Below, piece by piece: positions 7,922 through 18,693 of a stretch of DNA of 52,845 bases. The notes below the pieces were generated by a model. It worked only from the letters and a program-made list of their open reading frames with translations. It made no database searches and was not told the origin of the DNA. Numbering within the stretch: position 1 is the stretch's first letter; every line of letters begins with the position of its first letter. Both the position numbers and the translations under genes were made by a program. Source of the stretch: Beijerinckiaceae bacterium (GTDB taxonomy: Bacteria; Pseudomonadota; Alphaproteobacteria; Rhizobiales; Beijerinckiaceae); contig JAIETL010000074.1 of NCBI GenBank assembly GCA_019745195.1, positions 1 to 52,845 of the forward strand. Reading direction: 5' to 3'.

Positions 7922-9785
7922 GGCCGATCCGCGTCGACGAGCGCGCCAGACCATGCGCCGTCTTGTTCCAGTCATGACGCCGCGTCGTATATTCGAGCAG
8001 CGCCAGCCAGGCTGCGACCGAGACGAGGCCGTAATAGAGCGGTAGCAGCGGCAGGAAGGCGAGCAGGCGATACTCGCCGCGCCGCCAGACGCCGAGCGCC
8101 GGCGGGACCAGGATCGCAACCGCTCCGGCCAGCATCACCATCAGCGCGATCGCGGACGCCCATCCGTCGATCGGCCCGCCCGGCATCAGCAGAGCGCCGC
8201 TCTGCCAGGCGATGATCGCTGCAAGGGCGAAGACCGGATAGCCCAGCGCCGTGACGACGCTGCCCAGCGCCAGCGCCAGAAATGTGGCGCTGGCCGCGGG
8301 TCCCGCTTCGTGCAGCAGCGCCAACGGGTCGCGCAGATGGCAGATCAGCGTCTGGACATGGCCCTTGATCCAGCGCGAACGCTGCTTCAGCCAGGCTGGC
8401 AGCGTGAGCGGGGCTTCCTCCCAGGTCAGCGAGGGCAGGTCGGCGATGCGGTGCCCGGCGCGCACCAGCCTGACGCCGATATCGGCGTCCTCGGTGACGT
8501 TCCAGGCGTCCCAGCCGCCGACCGCGCGCAGGGCCTCGGTACGGAAATGGTTCGAGGTGCCGCCGAGCAGGATCGGCAGATGGAAGCGCAGCAGCCCCGG
8601 ATTCAGGACCTCGAACAGCCCGGCATATTCGAGTGCGAACAGGGCGGGCAGCAGCCCGTCCCGGGCATTGTCGATCGTCAGCCGCGCCTGCAGGCAGGCG
8701 ATGGTCGCAGGCGCGCGCAGGAAGCGCGCCGCGGCCTGCCTGAGCTGCTGCGGATCGGGTTGGTCCTCGGCGTCGTAGACGGCGAACAGGGCTCCGCGCG
8801 CCTCCGCCAGAGCGAGGTTGAGCGCGCGCGGCTTGGTGCGCGGGCCGCCGGGCGGCACCACGAGCACGCTGAAAGACGGCGGCAGGTCACAGGCGGCCAG
8901 CGCACGGCGCGTGCCGTGATCGCCGGCCTCGACCAGGAGCAGGATCTCCAGCTTGGCGGCCGGATAGTCCAGCGCCGACAGCGCTGAGATGAGCTGCGGC
9001 AGCACCGCCTCCTCGCGCAGCAGCGGCACCGCGACCGTATAGATCGGCAGCCGCACCTCATCGATGCGCCAGCCGAAACGCTGCCAGAGATCGGTCGCGG
9101 GCGGCTCGAGCGCGGCCGCCAGCCGCAGGCCCGCGACGGCCAGAAAAACCGGGCCTGCCAGCAGCGCCAGCAGTGAGAAGGTCTCGAAGGGCGCCAGCGT
9201 CGCCGCATAGGCGCCGGGCCCGATGCAGAGAGCGGCCGCCAGCTTCTGGCCCCGGCTCGAGCCGGTGCGCGCGGTTTGCCGGGCAAGGCCGGGCTTGTCC
9301 AGGCCCGCCAGCCGCCGGGCGAGGCTGGCCGCATTGGCCTCGCGCAGGCTCGCGGCGAAATGGCGCGGCGTCGTGACGGCGATATCGTCGCGCCGGCGGG
9401 GGCCGCCCTCCAGCAGGCTGCGCAGCGCCGCTCCGGTCGGTGCGAGCGCGAAACGCAAAGGGCTGCCGGGCATGGCGACCACGGGCGCGACGCCGGCGCG
9501 GAGAATCGCGCCATGCTCGCCGCCGGGCAGGAGCGGAAGCGGCGCGTCGTGAAAGGGAAGGCCGAGTTCGCAGGCGAGCGCCCTGTAGAAGGCGGTTTCG
9601 GCGACGATTCCCGACGCGACAAGCTCGCGGGCAGGTTCGACGCCGAGTCGCCTGGCGCGTTCAGCCGTGGCGACCAGCGCGTTGGCCGCGACACCATGGC
9701 GCGTCAGGAAGGCGAGTTCGATCGGCAGAGGCAATGAGGCGTCGGACAGTTGTCCGGCCTCGTCCGCCCCTGCCATACGAACCAT
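7866..9785 (-). CDS. cellulose-synthase-like family 2 glycosyltransferase with T2SSE-type N-domain
   Basis: A 639-aa inner-membrane glycosyltransferase. Residues ~20-150 resemble the N-terminal domain of type II secretion ATPases and MshE (ELVASGIVAETAFYRALACELGLPF). Two hydrophobic segments (~193-225) precede the catalytic domain: an acidic-rich DAEDQPDP near 337, TEDADIG near 431 and the processive-enzyme motif QRSRWIKG near 470. Further membrane helices make up ~490-610. This architecture belongs to BcsA/HAS-like polysaccharide synthases; no partner export gene is nearby, so the polymer is unknown. Either of two closely spaced ATG codons (9785, 9776) may be used. It overlaps the Sco gene by 56 bp, tail to tail. 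Confidence 0.85.
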   Translation of the reverse strand: MVRMAGADEAGQLSDASLPLPIELAFLTRHGVAANALVATAERARRLGVEPARELVASGIVAETAFYRALACELGLPFHDAPLPLLPGGEHGAILRAGVAPVVAMPGSPLRFALAPTGAALRSLLEGGPRRRDDIAVTTPRHFAASLREANAASLARRLAGLDKPGLARQTARTGSSRGQKLAAALCIGPGAYAATLAPFETFSLLALLAGPVFLAVAGLRLAAALEPPATDLWQRFGWRIDEVRLPIYTVAVPLLREEAVLPQLISALSALDYPAAKLEILLLVEAGDHGTRRALAACDLPPSFSVLVVPPGGPRTKPRALNLALAEARGALFAVYDAEDQPDPQQLRQAAARFLRAPATIACLQARLTIDNARDGLLPALFALEYAGLFEVLNPGLLRFHLPILLGGTSNHFRTEALRAVGGWDAWNVTEDADIGVRLVRAGHRIADLPSLTWEEAPLTLPAWLKQRSRWIKGHVQTLICHLRDPLALLHEAGPAASATFLALALGSVVTALGYPVFALAAIIAWQSGALLMPGGPIDGWASAIALMVMLAGAVAILVPPALGVWRRGEYRLLAFLPLLPLYYGLVSVAAWLALLEYTTRRHDWNKTAHGLARSSTRIGLTDAAAIRPPLPPAAARY

Positions 9786-10014
9786 CGCAACCGCCCCCGC
9801 ATCTCAGGAGATCGCCTCCCGATCAGGCGGCAACTTATGGTTGCCGATTTGCAAGGCTGAGTCGAATCGAAGGCGGTCGCAATCGGAGAGCCGGTCTCCT
9901 CGATGCTCTCGTTGGGTGCGTGGGGGTGAAGCGGACCGTCGAAAAGCGACGGCCGGCGTTCGGGCCTCAGAACCCGCGCAAAATCAAGAACATGGCGATC
10001 TGGTGGGAAGGAAA

Positions 10015-10090
<76 letters not shown>

Positions 10091-10254
10091 ACTGATGGAC
10101 TGATTTGGGGATCAGTCCGGGTCTTATCCTGTCAGGCGAACCCGGCGCGCATCGAGCGGCGGGGGTTCGGCTACGGCCGCCGAAGCAGCGGCGCAGCGCT
10201 CTATAGGCGGGCAGGCGCGAAGACTCAAGCGCCTAATGTCGTCTCGCCGTCATT

Positions 10255-10305
10255 CATTTCGGCAAACACTGCATTTCGGCAAAACCTGCATTTCGGCGAG
10301 CGGCA
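10255..10305. repeat. 17-bp tandem direct repeat, three copies
   Basis: The element CATTTCGGC recurs at 10255, 10272 and 10289, exactly 17 bp apart; the first two units continue as CATTTCGGCAAA and the third diverges after CATTTCGGCGA. It lies between tRNA-Ala and the 3' end of the TIGR02300 gene. Function unknown; possibly slippage-generated. Confidence 0.7.
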
Positions 10306-10317
10306 AGCGCGGCGCGG

Positions 10318-10713
10318 TCAGACGTCCTCGTCGCCCTCGATGTCGCCATCGATCAGGTCGGCCACGTCGTCGTCGCCTTCCTCGTCCTCCTCCAAGAAAG
10401 TGTCGTCATCGGGCGCGACGTCGTCCTCGACCTCGATGTCGTCCTCGCTGGTGACGACGGCCTCCTTCTCGGTCGCTTCGGCATCGGCCTCGTCGAGCGA
10501 GACGAGTTCGACGGGGCTGTCGGCGGCCTCGGCCTCCTCATCGTCCTCGGGCTCGGGCTTGGCCGCCGGAGCAGCCTTCGCCTGCGGCTCGAAGACCGAG
10601 CGCGGATAGGATTGTCCCGTGTAAGGCGAGACGATCGGATCCTTGTCGAGGTCGTAGAATTTGCGCCCGGTCGTCGGGCAGACACGCTTGGTGCCAAGTT
10701 CCGGTTTCGCCAC
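10318..10713 (-). CDS. TIGR02300-family acidic protein
   Basis: A 131-aa protein with a conserved basic N-terminal module (MAKPELGTKRVCPTTGRKFYDLDKDPIVSPYTG, about residues 1-33) and then a long, very acidic low-complexity tail (runs of Asp/Glu, about 55-131). This is the TIGR02300 pattern found only in alphaproteobacteria, function unknown. The single CPTTGRKFYDL segment resembles half of a small zinc-ribbon knuckle, with only one Cys. The tail would be largely disordered. It is divergent from aroA. Confidence 0.9.
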   Translation of the reverse strand: MAKPELGTKRVCPTTGRKFYDLDKDPIVSPYTGQSYPRSVFEPQAKAAPAAKPEPEDDEEAEAADSPVELVSLDEADAEATEKEAVVTSEDDIEVEDDVAPDDDTFLEEDEEGDDDVADLIDGDIEGDEDV

Positions 10714-10763
10714 TGCGTCGGACCTTCAATCATCATGTTCTGAAAAGCAGGCGCGTCCGTTAG

Positions 10764-12862
<2,099 letters not shown>

Positions 12863-13042
12863 GCCGAGACCGGCTCAAGCGACGGCGGCGAAACAAAAGG
12901 CCGTGTCTGCCCAGCTTTCGGCCTTGGCGCGAATCGAAAGCCGGCGCACACTCCCGTGACATTCGCTTGAAGCCCGATGCCCGTTCGCGGCGTTCCGCGC
13001 TCTTTTGCATCCCGCTTCCTGGCGACGATGATGGAGGGTGCG

Positions 13043-13858
13043 ATGCGGCGTCGGCTGTTCGGTCTCTTGAGTCTTCTGGCCGCTGGCTTCTGGACGCAAG
13101 CCGCGTCCAACGCGCAGCAAACGGCCGCGCCGATGGAAGAAGTCGATGTCGCGCTTGTTCTTGCGGTCGACGTCTCCTATTCGATGGACCTCGACGAACT
13201 CGCTCTCCAGCGCAATGGCTATATCGAGGCGTTCCGCTCGAAGCAGCTCCACGATGCGATCGCCAAGGGCGCGGTCGGCAAGATCGCGGTGACCTATTTC
13301 GAATGGGCCGGCGGCCATTTCCAGCATGTCGTCAGGCCGTGGAAGGTCATCGATTCGCCCCAGTCGGCGATCGCCTTCGCCGAGGAACTCGGAGAGGCCC
13401 CGACGCGGCGCGGCCGGCGCACCTCGATCTCCGGTGCGATCGATCTGAGCATGGCCCTGCTGGAGCAGGCCAATGTCCTGCCGCTTCGCAAGGTCATCGA
13501 TATCTCCGGCGACGGCGCCAACAATGATGGCAGGCCCGTCACCGCCGCGCGCGACGAGGCCCGCGCCAAGGGCATCAGCATCAACGGCCTGCCCGTCATG
13601 CTCAAGCAGGCGAGTTATTTCGACATCGACAATCTCGACGCCTATTACGAGGATTGCGTCATCACCGGCGTCGGAGCCTTCGTGATCCCGATTCGCGAGC
13701 GCAGCCAGTTCGTCGATGCGACGCGCACGAAACTCGTCCGGGAGATCGCCGAAATGCCTGCGGGCCCAGAAGCGCTTATCCAGAAGGCGCAGGCGCGGAC
13801 GCCGCGCACCTCCTGCCTTTCTGGCGAGCAGCAATGGCGCGAGCGAATGGGGAATTGA
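13043..13858 (+). CDS. DUF1194 domain protein (secreted von Willebrand factor A-like)
   Basis: A 271-aa protein with a signal peptide (residues 1 to ~25, MRRRLFGLLSLLAAGF ... SNAQQ) and a vWA-like domain: VALVLAVDVSYSMD supplies a MIDAS-like DxSxS metal site near residue 38, and RKVIDISGDGANNDGRPV near 151 supplies the second metal strand. This is the DUF1194 family, common in Rhizobiales, function unknown. The start at 13043 follows GGAGGG; a longer in-frame version adds 22 residues that break up the signal peptide. Divergent or independent of hrpB. Confidence 0.85.
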   Translation: MRRRLFGLLSLLAAGFWTQAASNAQQTAAPMEEVDVALVLAVDVSYSMDLDELALQRNGYIEAFRSKQLHDAIAKGAVGKIAVTYFEWAGGHFQHVVRPWKVIDSPQSAIAFAEELGEAPTRRGRRTSISGAIDLSMALLEQANVLPLRKVIDISGDGANNDGRPVTAARDEARAKGISINGLPVMLKQASYFDIDNLDAYYEDCVITGVGAFVIPIRERSQFVDATRTKLVREIAEMPAGPEALIQKAQARTPRTSCLSGEQQWRERMGN

Positions 13859-13868
13859 GGCGCAGCCC

Positions 13869-16373
13869 TCACGTCCCGCGCGGCTTCGCCCGCATCGTCG
13901 GCGGGGCTTTTGCCGGGTCGTCTGGCCAGGGGTGGCGCGGATAGCGGCCTTTCATCTCGGATTTCACGGCGGCCCAGGAGCCGCGCCAGAAGCCGGGCAA
14001 ATCGCGGGTGATCTGGACCGGCTTGTGCCCCGGCGAGAGCAGTTCCAGCACCAGCGGCACGCGCCCGCCCGCGAGCGCCGGATGGGCGGACAACCCGAAC
14101 AGCTCCTGCACCCTGACCGAAATCGTCGGGCCGGCCTCGGCGGCGTAGTCGACGGCGAGGTGCGAGCCGGTCGGCGCGGTGAAATGCGTCGGGGCCTCCG
14201 CGTCGAGCCGGCGTTTCAGATCCCAGGGCAGCAGGGTGTCGAGCGCCGCGTCGAGATCGGAGGGCTGGATCGCGGCGAGCGAAGCGCGGCCGGCGAGATG
14301 CGGGGCAAGCCATGAGGCGGCGTCGCGCGCCAGCGCGCCGTCCGACAGGTCAGGCCAGGGGTTGTCCGCGCTCTCGCCATGGGCGCGGCGCAGGAAGCCG
14401 GCGCGCTCGCGAAGCTGCGCCTGTCCCTTCGTCCAGGGCAGCAGCCCTATGCCGAGCGCTGCGATGCCCTCGGCCAGGATCGTCGCGTTGTCGATCGTCG
14501 GCGCGCTCGGCAGCGGCCGCTCGGCCAGGACGAGCGCGCCATACCGCCTGACCGCGCGGCTGCGCAGCGCGCGCGCCGGTCGGTCAAAAGTGGTTTCCTG
14601 CCGTTCGTCGAGAGCGAACGGCGCAAGGCCCGCACCAGCGAGCCGGCCGATCTCGTCCTCCGTGATCGCCGCGCCCGCCAGGATCCGCGCCTGCTGCGCC
14701 GCGCCGGTCATCTCGGCTGCGACGATGAAGGGTTCGCGCGCCAGACGCTGCCCCGGCTCCAGCCCGGCCCCGCGCCCATTGGCGAGGCGATACTGACCCG
14801 CCCCGCCGCGCGCCTGGGCGACGCGATCTGGATAGGCCAGCGCCAGCAGGAAGCCCGGCGACAGCGTCTCGGGCGCGTTTGCCTTGGCGACGGCCCGTTC
14901 GGCGCTGCGCGCCCAGCCCTCGGCGAGCCGGCGCATGTCGCCGGCCCGTCCGCCGCGCTCCCGTGAAAGGCGCTCCAGTCGCTCGCCGAGATCGACCGCG
15001 TCGCCACCGAGCCCGCGCTCGACGAGCAGCGCAGCGAGGCCGGCCGCGGCATCCGCCTGCCCGAAGCGCGCGGCGGCTATCATCATGCGCGCCAGCCTCG
15101 GTGGCAACGGCAGATGCTGCAGCGCCTTGCCCTCGATGGTGAGGCGGCCGTCGGCGTCGAGCGCGCCGAGGCTGACCAGCAGCGCCCGCGCCTCCTTCAG
15201 CGCGGGAGTTGGCGGTGGATCGAGGAAAGCGAGCCGTGATGGATCGCTGACCCCCCAGGCGGCGCAGTCGAGCAGAAGGGGCGCAAGGTCGGCCGAAAGG
15301 ATTTCGGGCCGCAGGAAGGCTTCCAGCGCGCCCGTGCCGGCTTCGTCCCAGAGCCGGTAGCAGATGCCGGGCTCGGTGCGTCCGGCGCGGCCCCGGCGCT
15401 GATCGGCGGCCGCACGGCTGACGCGCCGCGTTTCCAGCCGGGTGACGCCGATATCGGGCTCGTAGACCGGCACGCGGGCGAGCCCTGAATCGATCACGAC
15501 GCGCACACCCTCGATCGTCAGCGAGGTTTCGGCGATGGAGGTGGCGAGAACCACCTTGCGACGGTCGGGCGCTGCCGGCAGCACGGCGCGGTCCTGTTCG
15601 GACTGGTCCAGCGCGCCGTAAAGTGGCGCGATTTCGATGGATGCATCGCGAATGCGTTCGCGCAGCCGCTCCTCGACGCGCCTGATCTCGCCTTGCCCCG
15701 GCAGGAACACGAGGAGCGAGCCGCGCTGCTCGTTCAGCGCCAGCAGCACGGCGTCCGCGACCTGATCCTCGATGCGCTTCAGCGGATCGCGGGGCAGATG
15801 GCGCGTCTCGACGGGAAAGGCGCGGCCCTGGCTCTCGATGACCGGTGCGTCCCCAAGCAGCTTCGCCACCCGCGCCCCGTAGAGCGTCGCCGACATCACC
15901 AGGATGCGCAGATCTTCGCGCAGGCCGGCCTGCGCGTCGAGCGCCAGCGCCAGCCCGAAATCGGCGTCGAGCGAGCGCTCGTGAAACTCGTCGAACAGGA
16001 CGGCTGCGATGCCGTCGAGCGCAGGATCGTCGAGGATCATCCGGGCGAAGACGCCCTCCGTCACCACCTCGATGCGCGTCGCGGGGCCGATCTTCGAGCC
16101 GAGCCTGACGCGCAGGCCGACCGTCTGGCCGACGCTTTCGCCCAGCGTCTGCGCCATCCGGCTGGCCGCGCCCCGCGCCGCGAGCCGGCGCGGCTCCAGC
16201 ACGATCAGCTTGCCGCCTTTTATCCAGGGCTCGTCGAGCAAGGCGAGCGGAACCCGCGTGGTCTTGCCGGCGCCGGGCGGCGCGACCAGCACGGCGTTGG
16301 GCGCGGCGGCGAGCGCCGCCGCCAGAGCGGGCAGGACCTCGTCGATCGGAAGGCTCGAGTCGAAAGCGCGCAT
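13869..16373 (-). CDS. hrpB: ATP-dependent helicase HrpB
   Basis: An 834-aa DEAH-box (DExH) superfamily 2 helicase of the HrpB family. The ATPase motifs are APPGAGKTTRVPLALL (Walker A, about residue 32), RRLAARGAA (motif Ia), DEFHERSLDAD (motif II), VMSATL (motif III), and in the second RecA-like domain TSIAETSLTIEGVRVVIDSG and QRRGRAGRTEPG (motif VI). The C-terminal HrpB region with the ending ALAGGRVPLVLELLSPG...DLPGFWRGSW is intact. Its RNA substrate is unknown. The ATG at 16373 is the family start; an in-frame stretch upstream overlaps the amidotransferase gene. It lies just downstream of that gene, on the same strand. Confidence 0.93.
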   Translation of the reverse strand: MRAFDSSLPIDEVLPALAAALAAAPNAVLVAPPGAGKTTRVPLALLDEPWIKGGKLIVLEPRRLAARGAASRMAQTLGESVGQTVGLRVRLGSKIGPATRIEVVTEGVFARMILDDPALDGIAAVLFDEFHERSLDADFGLALALDAQAGLREDLRILVMSATLYGARVAKLLGDAPVIESQGRAFPVETRHLPRDPLKRIEDQVADAVLLALNEQRGSLLVFLPGQGEIRRVEERLRERIRDASIEIAPLYGALDQSEQDRAVLPAAPDRRKVVLATSIAETSLTIEGVRVVIDSGLARVPVYEPDIGVTRLETRRVSRAAADQRRGRAGRTEPGICYRLWDEAGTGALEAFLRPEILSADLAPLLLDCAAWGVSDPSRLAFLDPPPTPALKEARALLVSLGALDADGRLTIEGKALQHLPLPPRLARMMIAAARFGQADAAAGLAALLVERGLGGDAVDLGERLERLSRERGGRAGDMRRLAEGWARSAERAVAKANAPETLSPGFLLALAYPDRVAQARGGAGQYRLANGRGAGLEPGQRLAREPFIVAAEMTGAAQQARILAGAAITEDEIGRLAGAGLAPFALDERQETTFDRPARALRSRAVRRYGALVLAERPLPSAPTIDNATILAEGIAALGIGLLPWTKGQAQLRERAGFLRRAHGESADNPWPDLSDGALARDAASWLAPHLAGRASLAAIQPSDLDAALDTLLPWDLKRRLDAEAPTHFTAPTGSHLAVDYAAEAGPTISVRVQELFGLSAHPALAGGRVPLVLELLSPGHKPVQITRDLPGFWRGSWAAVKSEMKGRYPRHPWPDDPAKAPPTMRAKPRGT

Positions 16374-16419
16374 CACCTGCGCGATGTGCCGCGTCGGATG
16401 CCGGGGCGCAAGCGGCGCG

Positions 16420-17211
16420 TCAGGCCGCGACCCGCTGCGCCGCGACCTCGAAGCGTGTCGTCGAGACCGCACCGGCCGAAATCGTCACCAGCGTATTGCA
16501 GGGTAGGGCCTGCCAGCAGTCGCGGGCCGCATCGACCGGCTCGGAGGCGACGACGACGCTGTCGCCGCGATCGCACAGGTAAAGCGAGGGCGGCTTGGGG
16601 TCCGACGACCAGCGCAGGGCGTGGACCGTCTCGCCATCGGCGATCGCCGCCGCGCAGCGCAAAGGCTCTCGGATGCCCGCCGCCTGCATCAACGACAGCG
16701 CCTCGCCCAGCGCCCAGGCCAGCGCGTCGCCGGGCGAGAAACCGTCGGCGATCCGGGCCAGCGCCAGCAGGAACAGCGCCTCGGAATCGGTCGTGCCGAC
16801 GCGCGCGCCATAGAGCGCATCCGGAATCAGGCTCTCCAGCTTGCGCCGGATCAGCCCATAGCCGCCGATCTGGCCGTTATGCATGAAGAGATGCCGGCCA
16901 TGGGAGAAGGGGTGGCAGTTCGCCCGCGTCGTCGCCGTGCCGGTGGCGGCGCGGACATGGGCGAAGAACAGGCTGGAGCGCACCTGCCTTGCGATCGAGA
17001 GCAGGTTCTCGTCGGACCAGGCAGGCCTGACCTCGCGATAGAGCCCGGGCTCCGCCCGCTCGCCATACCAGCCGAGACCGAAACCGTCGCCATTGGTGCC
17101 GGTCTTGGTCTCCTCAGCGTGGAGCGACTGATGGATCAGCGAATGGCAGGGCGCTGCGACGAGGTCTTCGAGGAAGACCGGAACGCCGGAATAGACAAGG
17201 AAACGGCACAT
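16420..17211 (-). CDS. class II glutamine amidotransferase (YafJ/EgtC-like)
   Basis: A 263-aa Ntn-type glutamine amidotransferase. Cys2 immediately after the initiator Met is the nucleophile (MCRFLVYSG). Glutaminase motifs follow: TNGDGFGLGWYG near 39, FFAHVRAATGTATTRANCHPF near 82 and FMHNGQIGGYG near 108, then TDSEALFLL. The family splits ammonia from glutamine or, in ergothioneine synthesis (EgtC), removes glutamate from a gamma-glutamyl intermediate; no egtB or egtD is in the window, so the substrate is open. It is 46 bp upstream of hrpB. Confidence 0.88.
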   Translation of the reverse strand: MCRFLVYSGVPVFLEDLVAAPCHSLIHQSLHAEETKTGTNGDGFGLGWYGERAEPGLYREVRPAWSDENLLSIARQVRSSLFFAHVRAATGTATTRANCHPFSHGRHLFMHNGQIGGYGLIRRKLESLIPDALYGARVGTTDSEALFLLALARIADGFSPGDALAWALGEALSLMQAAGIREPLRCAAAIADGETVHALRWSSDPKPPSLYLCDRGDSVVVASEPVDAARDCWQALPCNTLVTISAGAVSTTRFEVAAQRVAA

Positions 17212-17313
17212 GCTCAGGCCCCGAATCGGCCGCGGCCGGGACGCCGCTGACAGAAGATTATTCCATCGCGATGAATGGCGGGCTAATAATTCAGCCTCGG
17301 CCCCCGTGGCTCA

Positions 17314-17793
17314 TCACTGGCCGCAGGCGAAGTCGATCCTGGCCGCCTTCGAGGATTTCCCGACCTTGACCTCGATGTCGAGCGGGGCGCAGGTCGCGTT
17401 GTCGAGCAGGAAGGCTTTGTGGATGCGGCCGCTCTCGCCGAACAGGAAGCCGCCATAGACGCGGCTGAGCGCGATCTTCTCGCCCGTCTTCGTCTTCTGC
17501 TTGACCGTTACCGAAGCGAGGTCGCGGGCGATCCTGTCGGAGGATTTCGTGTTCTTCGCGCCGGTGAAGACGAGCGTCACCAGCACGGCGTCGGCCGGCT
17601 CGCCGGCCTCGCCCTCTCCGGTCACCGTGTTGCGCAGCGCCTTGCCGGAGCCGACCAGATTCTCCGACAGCCTGCCCGAGCGCTCGAGAAAAAGCTGCGC
17701 GCGGATCTCGGCGACCGCGACCTGCGCGACAGCGTCCGACGTCGAGAACGCGGCCGCCAGGATGGTCGAGGCCAGCAGGAGCGTGGCGCGCAT
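17314..17793 (-). CDS. secreted protein of unknown function
   Basis: A 159-aa exported protein. The signal peptide spans residues 1-24 (MRATLLLASTILAAAFS...VAQ). The mature part has one beta-rich domain with VTVKQKTKTGEKIALSRVYGGF and two cysteines (in NATCAPLD and at the very end, FACGQ) that could form a disulfide. No family is recognised. The start at 17793 gives a correct signal peptide; a much longer open frame through it on this strand is an antisense shadow of the transport operon. Confidence 0.65.
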   Translation of the reverse strand: MRATLLLASTILAAAFSTSDAVAQVAVAEIRAQLFLERSGRLSENLVGSGKALRNTVTGEGEAGEPADAVLVTLVFTGAKNTKSSDRIARDLASVTVKQKTKTGEKIALSRVYGGFLFGESGRIHKAFLLDNATCAPLDIEVKVGKSSKAARIDFACGQ

Positions 17794-18048
17794 CGTGGAT
17801 ATGTCCTTCGCATTCTGTGAGGGCGTCGCGGCAGTAGCCCGATCCGCCGGGCGCTGGCTAGCCCCGCGCGGCTTGGCCGAAGCATGACCGCGCCATGACG
17901 ACGCTCGCGCGACAGCCACGGCCGATCCCGGTCCCGCGGCGGCAAAACCTGCCCAATCTGCGATCTTGTGCAGGCTTGCCGCTTCCGATAACGACAGGCT
18001 CAAGGGGAGCGGCATAGCCGCCGCGTATCGTCGTCGGGAGAGAATGCT

Positions 18049-18645
18049 TTGCAGGGGCTTCTTGGTATCAGCCGCGCCATCGACGCGATCAACAGCCAGA
18101 TCGGCAAAAAGGTCGCCTGGCTCATCCTGCTGGCCGTGATCGTCGCGACGGTCAACGCGATCGTTCGCAAGCTCTTCAACGTCTCGTCGAACGCCTGGCT
18201 CGAACTGCAATGGATGCTGTTCGGCGCGGTCTTCCTGCTCTGCGCCTCGTGGACGCTGCAGGTGAAGGAGCATATCCGCATCGACATCGTGAACAGCCTG
18301 CTGCCCAAATCCGTGCAGCGCTGGATCGACCTGATCGGCCACACGCTGTTCCTGATGCCGTTCTGCCTGCTGATGATCTACCATTCCTGGCCGTTCTTCA
18401 CGCGCTCCTACGCCATCAACGAGCAGTCGCTCTCGGCCGGTGGTCTGGCGCAGTGGCCGGCCAAGGGGTTGGTCGTGGTCGGCTTCGTCATGCTGGCAAT
18501 CCAGGGCGTCTCCGAGATCATCAAGCAGGTCGCGATCATGCGCGGCCATCTCGATGATGACGAGACGCTGCGTGGTCACGCGGCCGCGGCAGAGGCCGAG
18601 GCGCAGCGCCTGCTCGACCAGGCCAGGGCCGACGGCCTCGCCTGA
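18049..18645 (+). CDS. TRAP transporter small permease (DctQ family)
   Basis: A 198-aa DctQ-type subunit of a TRIPARTITE ATP-independent periplasmic transporter. Four hydrophobic segments are visible: VAWLILLAVIVATVNAI (~23-39), WLELQWMLFGAVFLLCAS (~50-67), HTLFLMPFCLLMIYHSW and AKGLVVVGFVMLAIQGVSEII. VKEHIRIDIV near 72 is the family motif after helix two. The TTG at 18049 was chosen because GGGAG sits 8 nt upstream and the nearby ATG is out of frame. A 48-bp gap separates it from the large permease. Confidence 0.87.
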   Translation: MQGLLGISRAIDAINSQIGKKVAWLILLAVIVATVNAIVRKLFNVSSNAWLELQWMLFGAVFLLCASWTLQVKEHIRIDIVNSLLPKSVQRWIDLIGHTLFLMPFCLLMIYHSWPFFTRSYAINEQSLSAGGLAQWPAKGLVVVGFVMLAIQGVSEIIKQVAIMRGHLDDDETLRGHAAAAEAEAQRLLDQARADGLA

Positions 18646-18693
18646 CGCCGCCCCGATTTCGCATGATTTCCGCACTCGTCCGGATTTGATCCC

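Noticed and set aside
9828..9846. 7-bp hairpin (CGGCAAC/GTTGCCG) upstream of the glycosyltransferase
   Set aside because: A clean stem but no U-run and no conserved context; it could be chance in this GC-rich gap.
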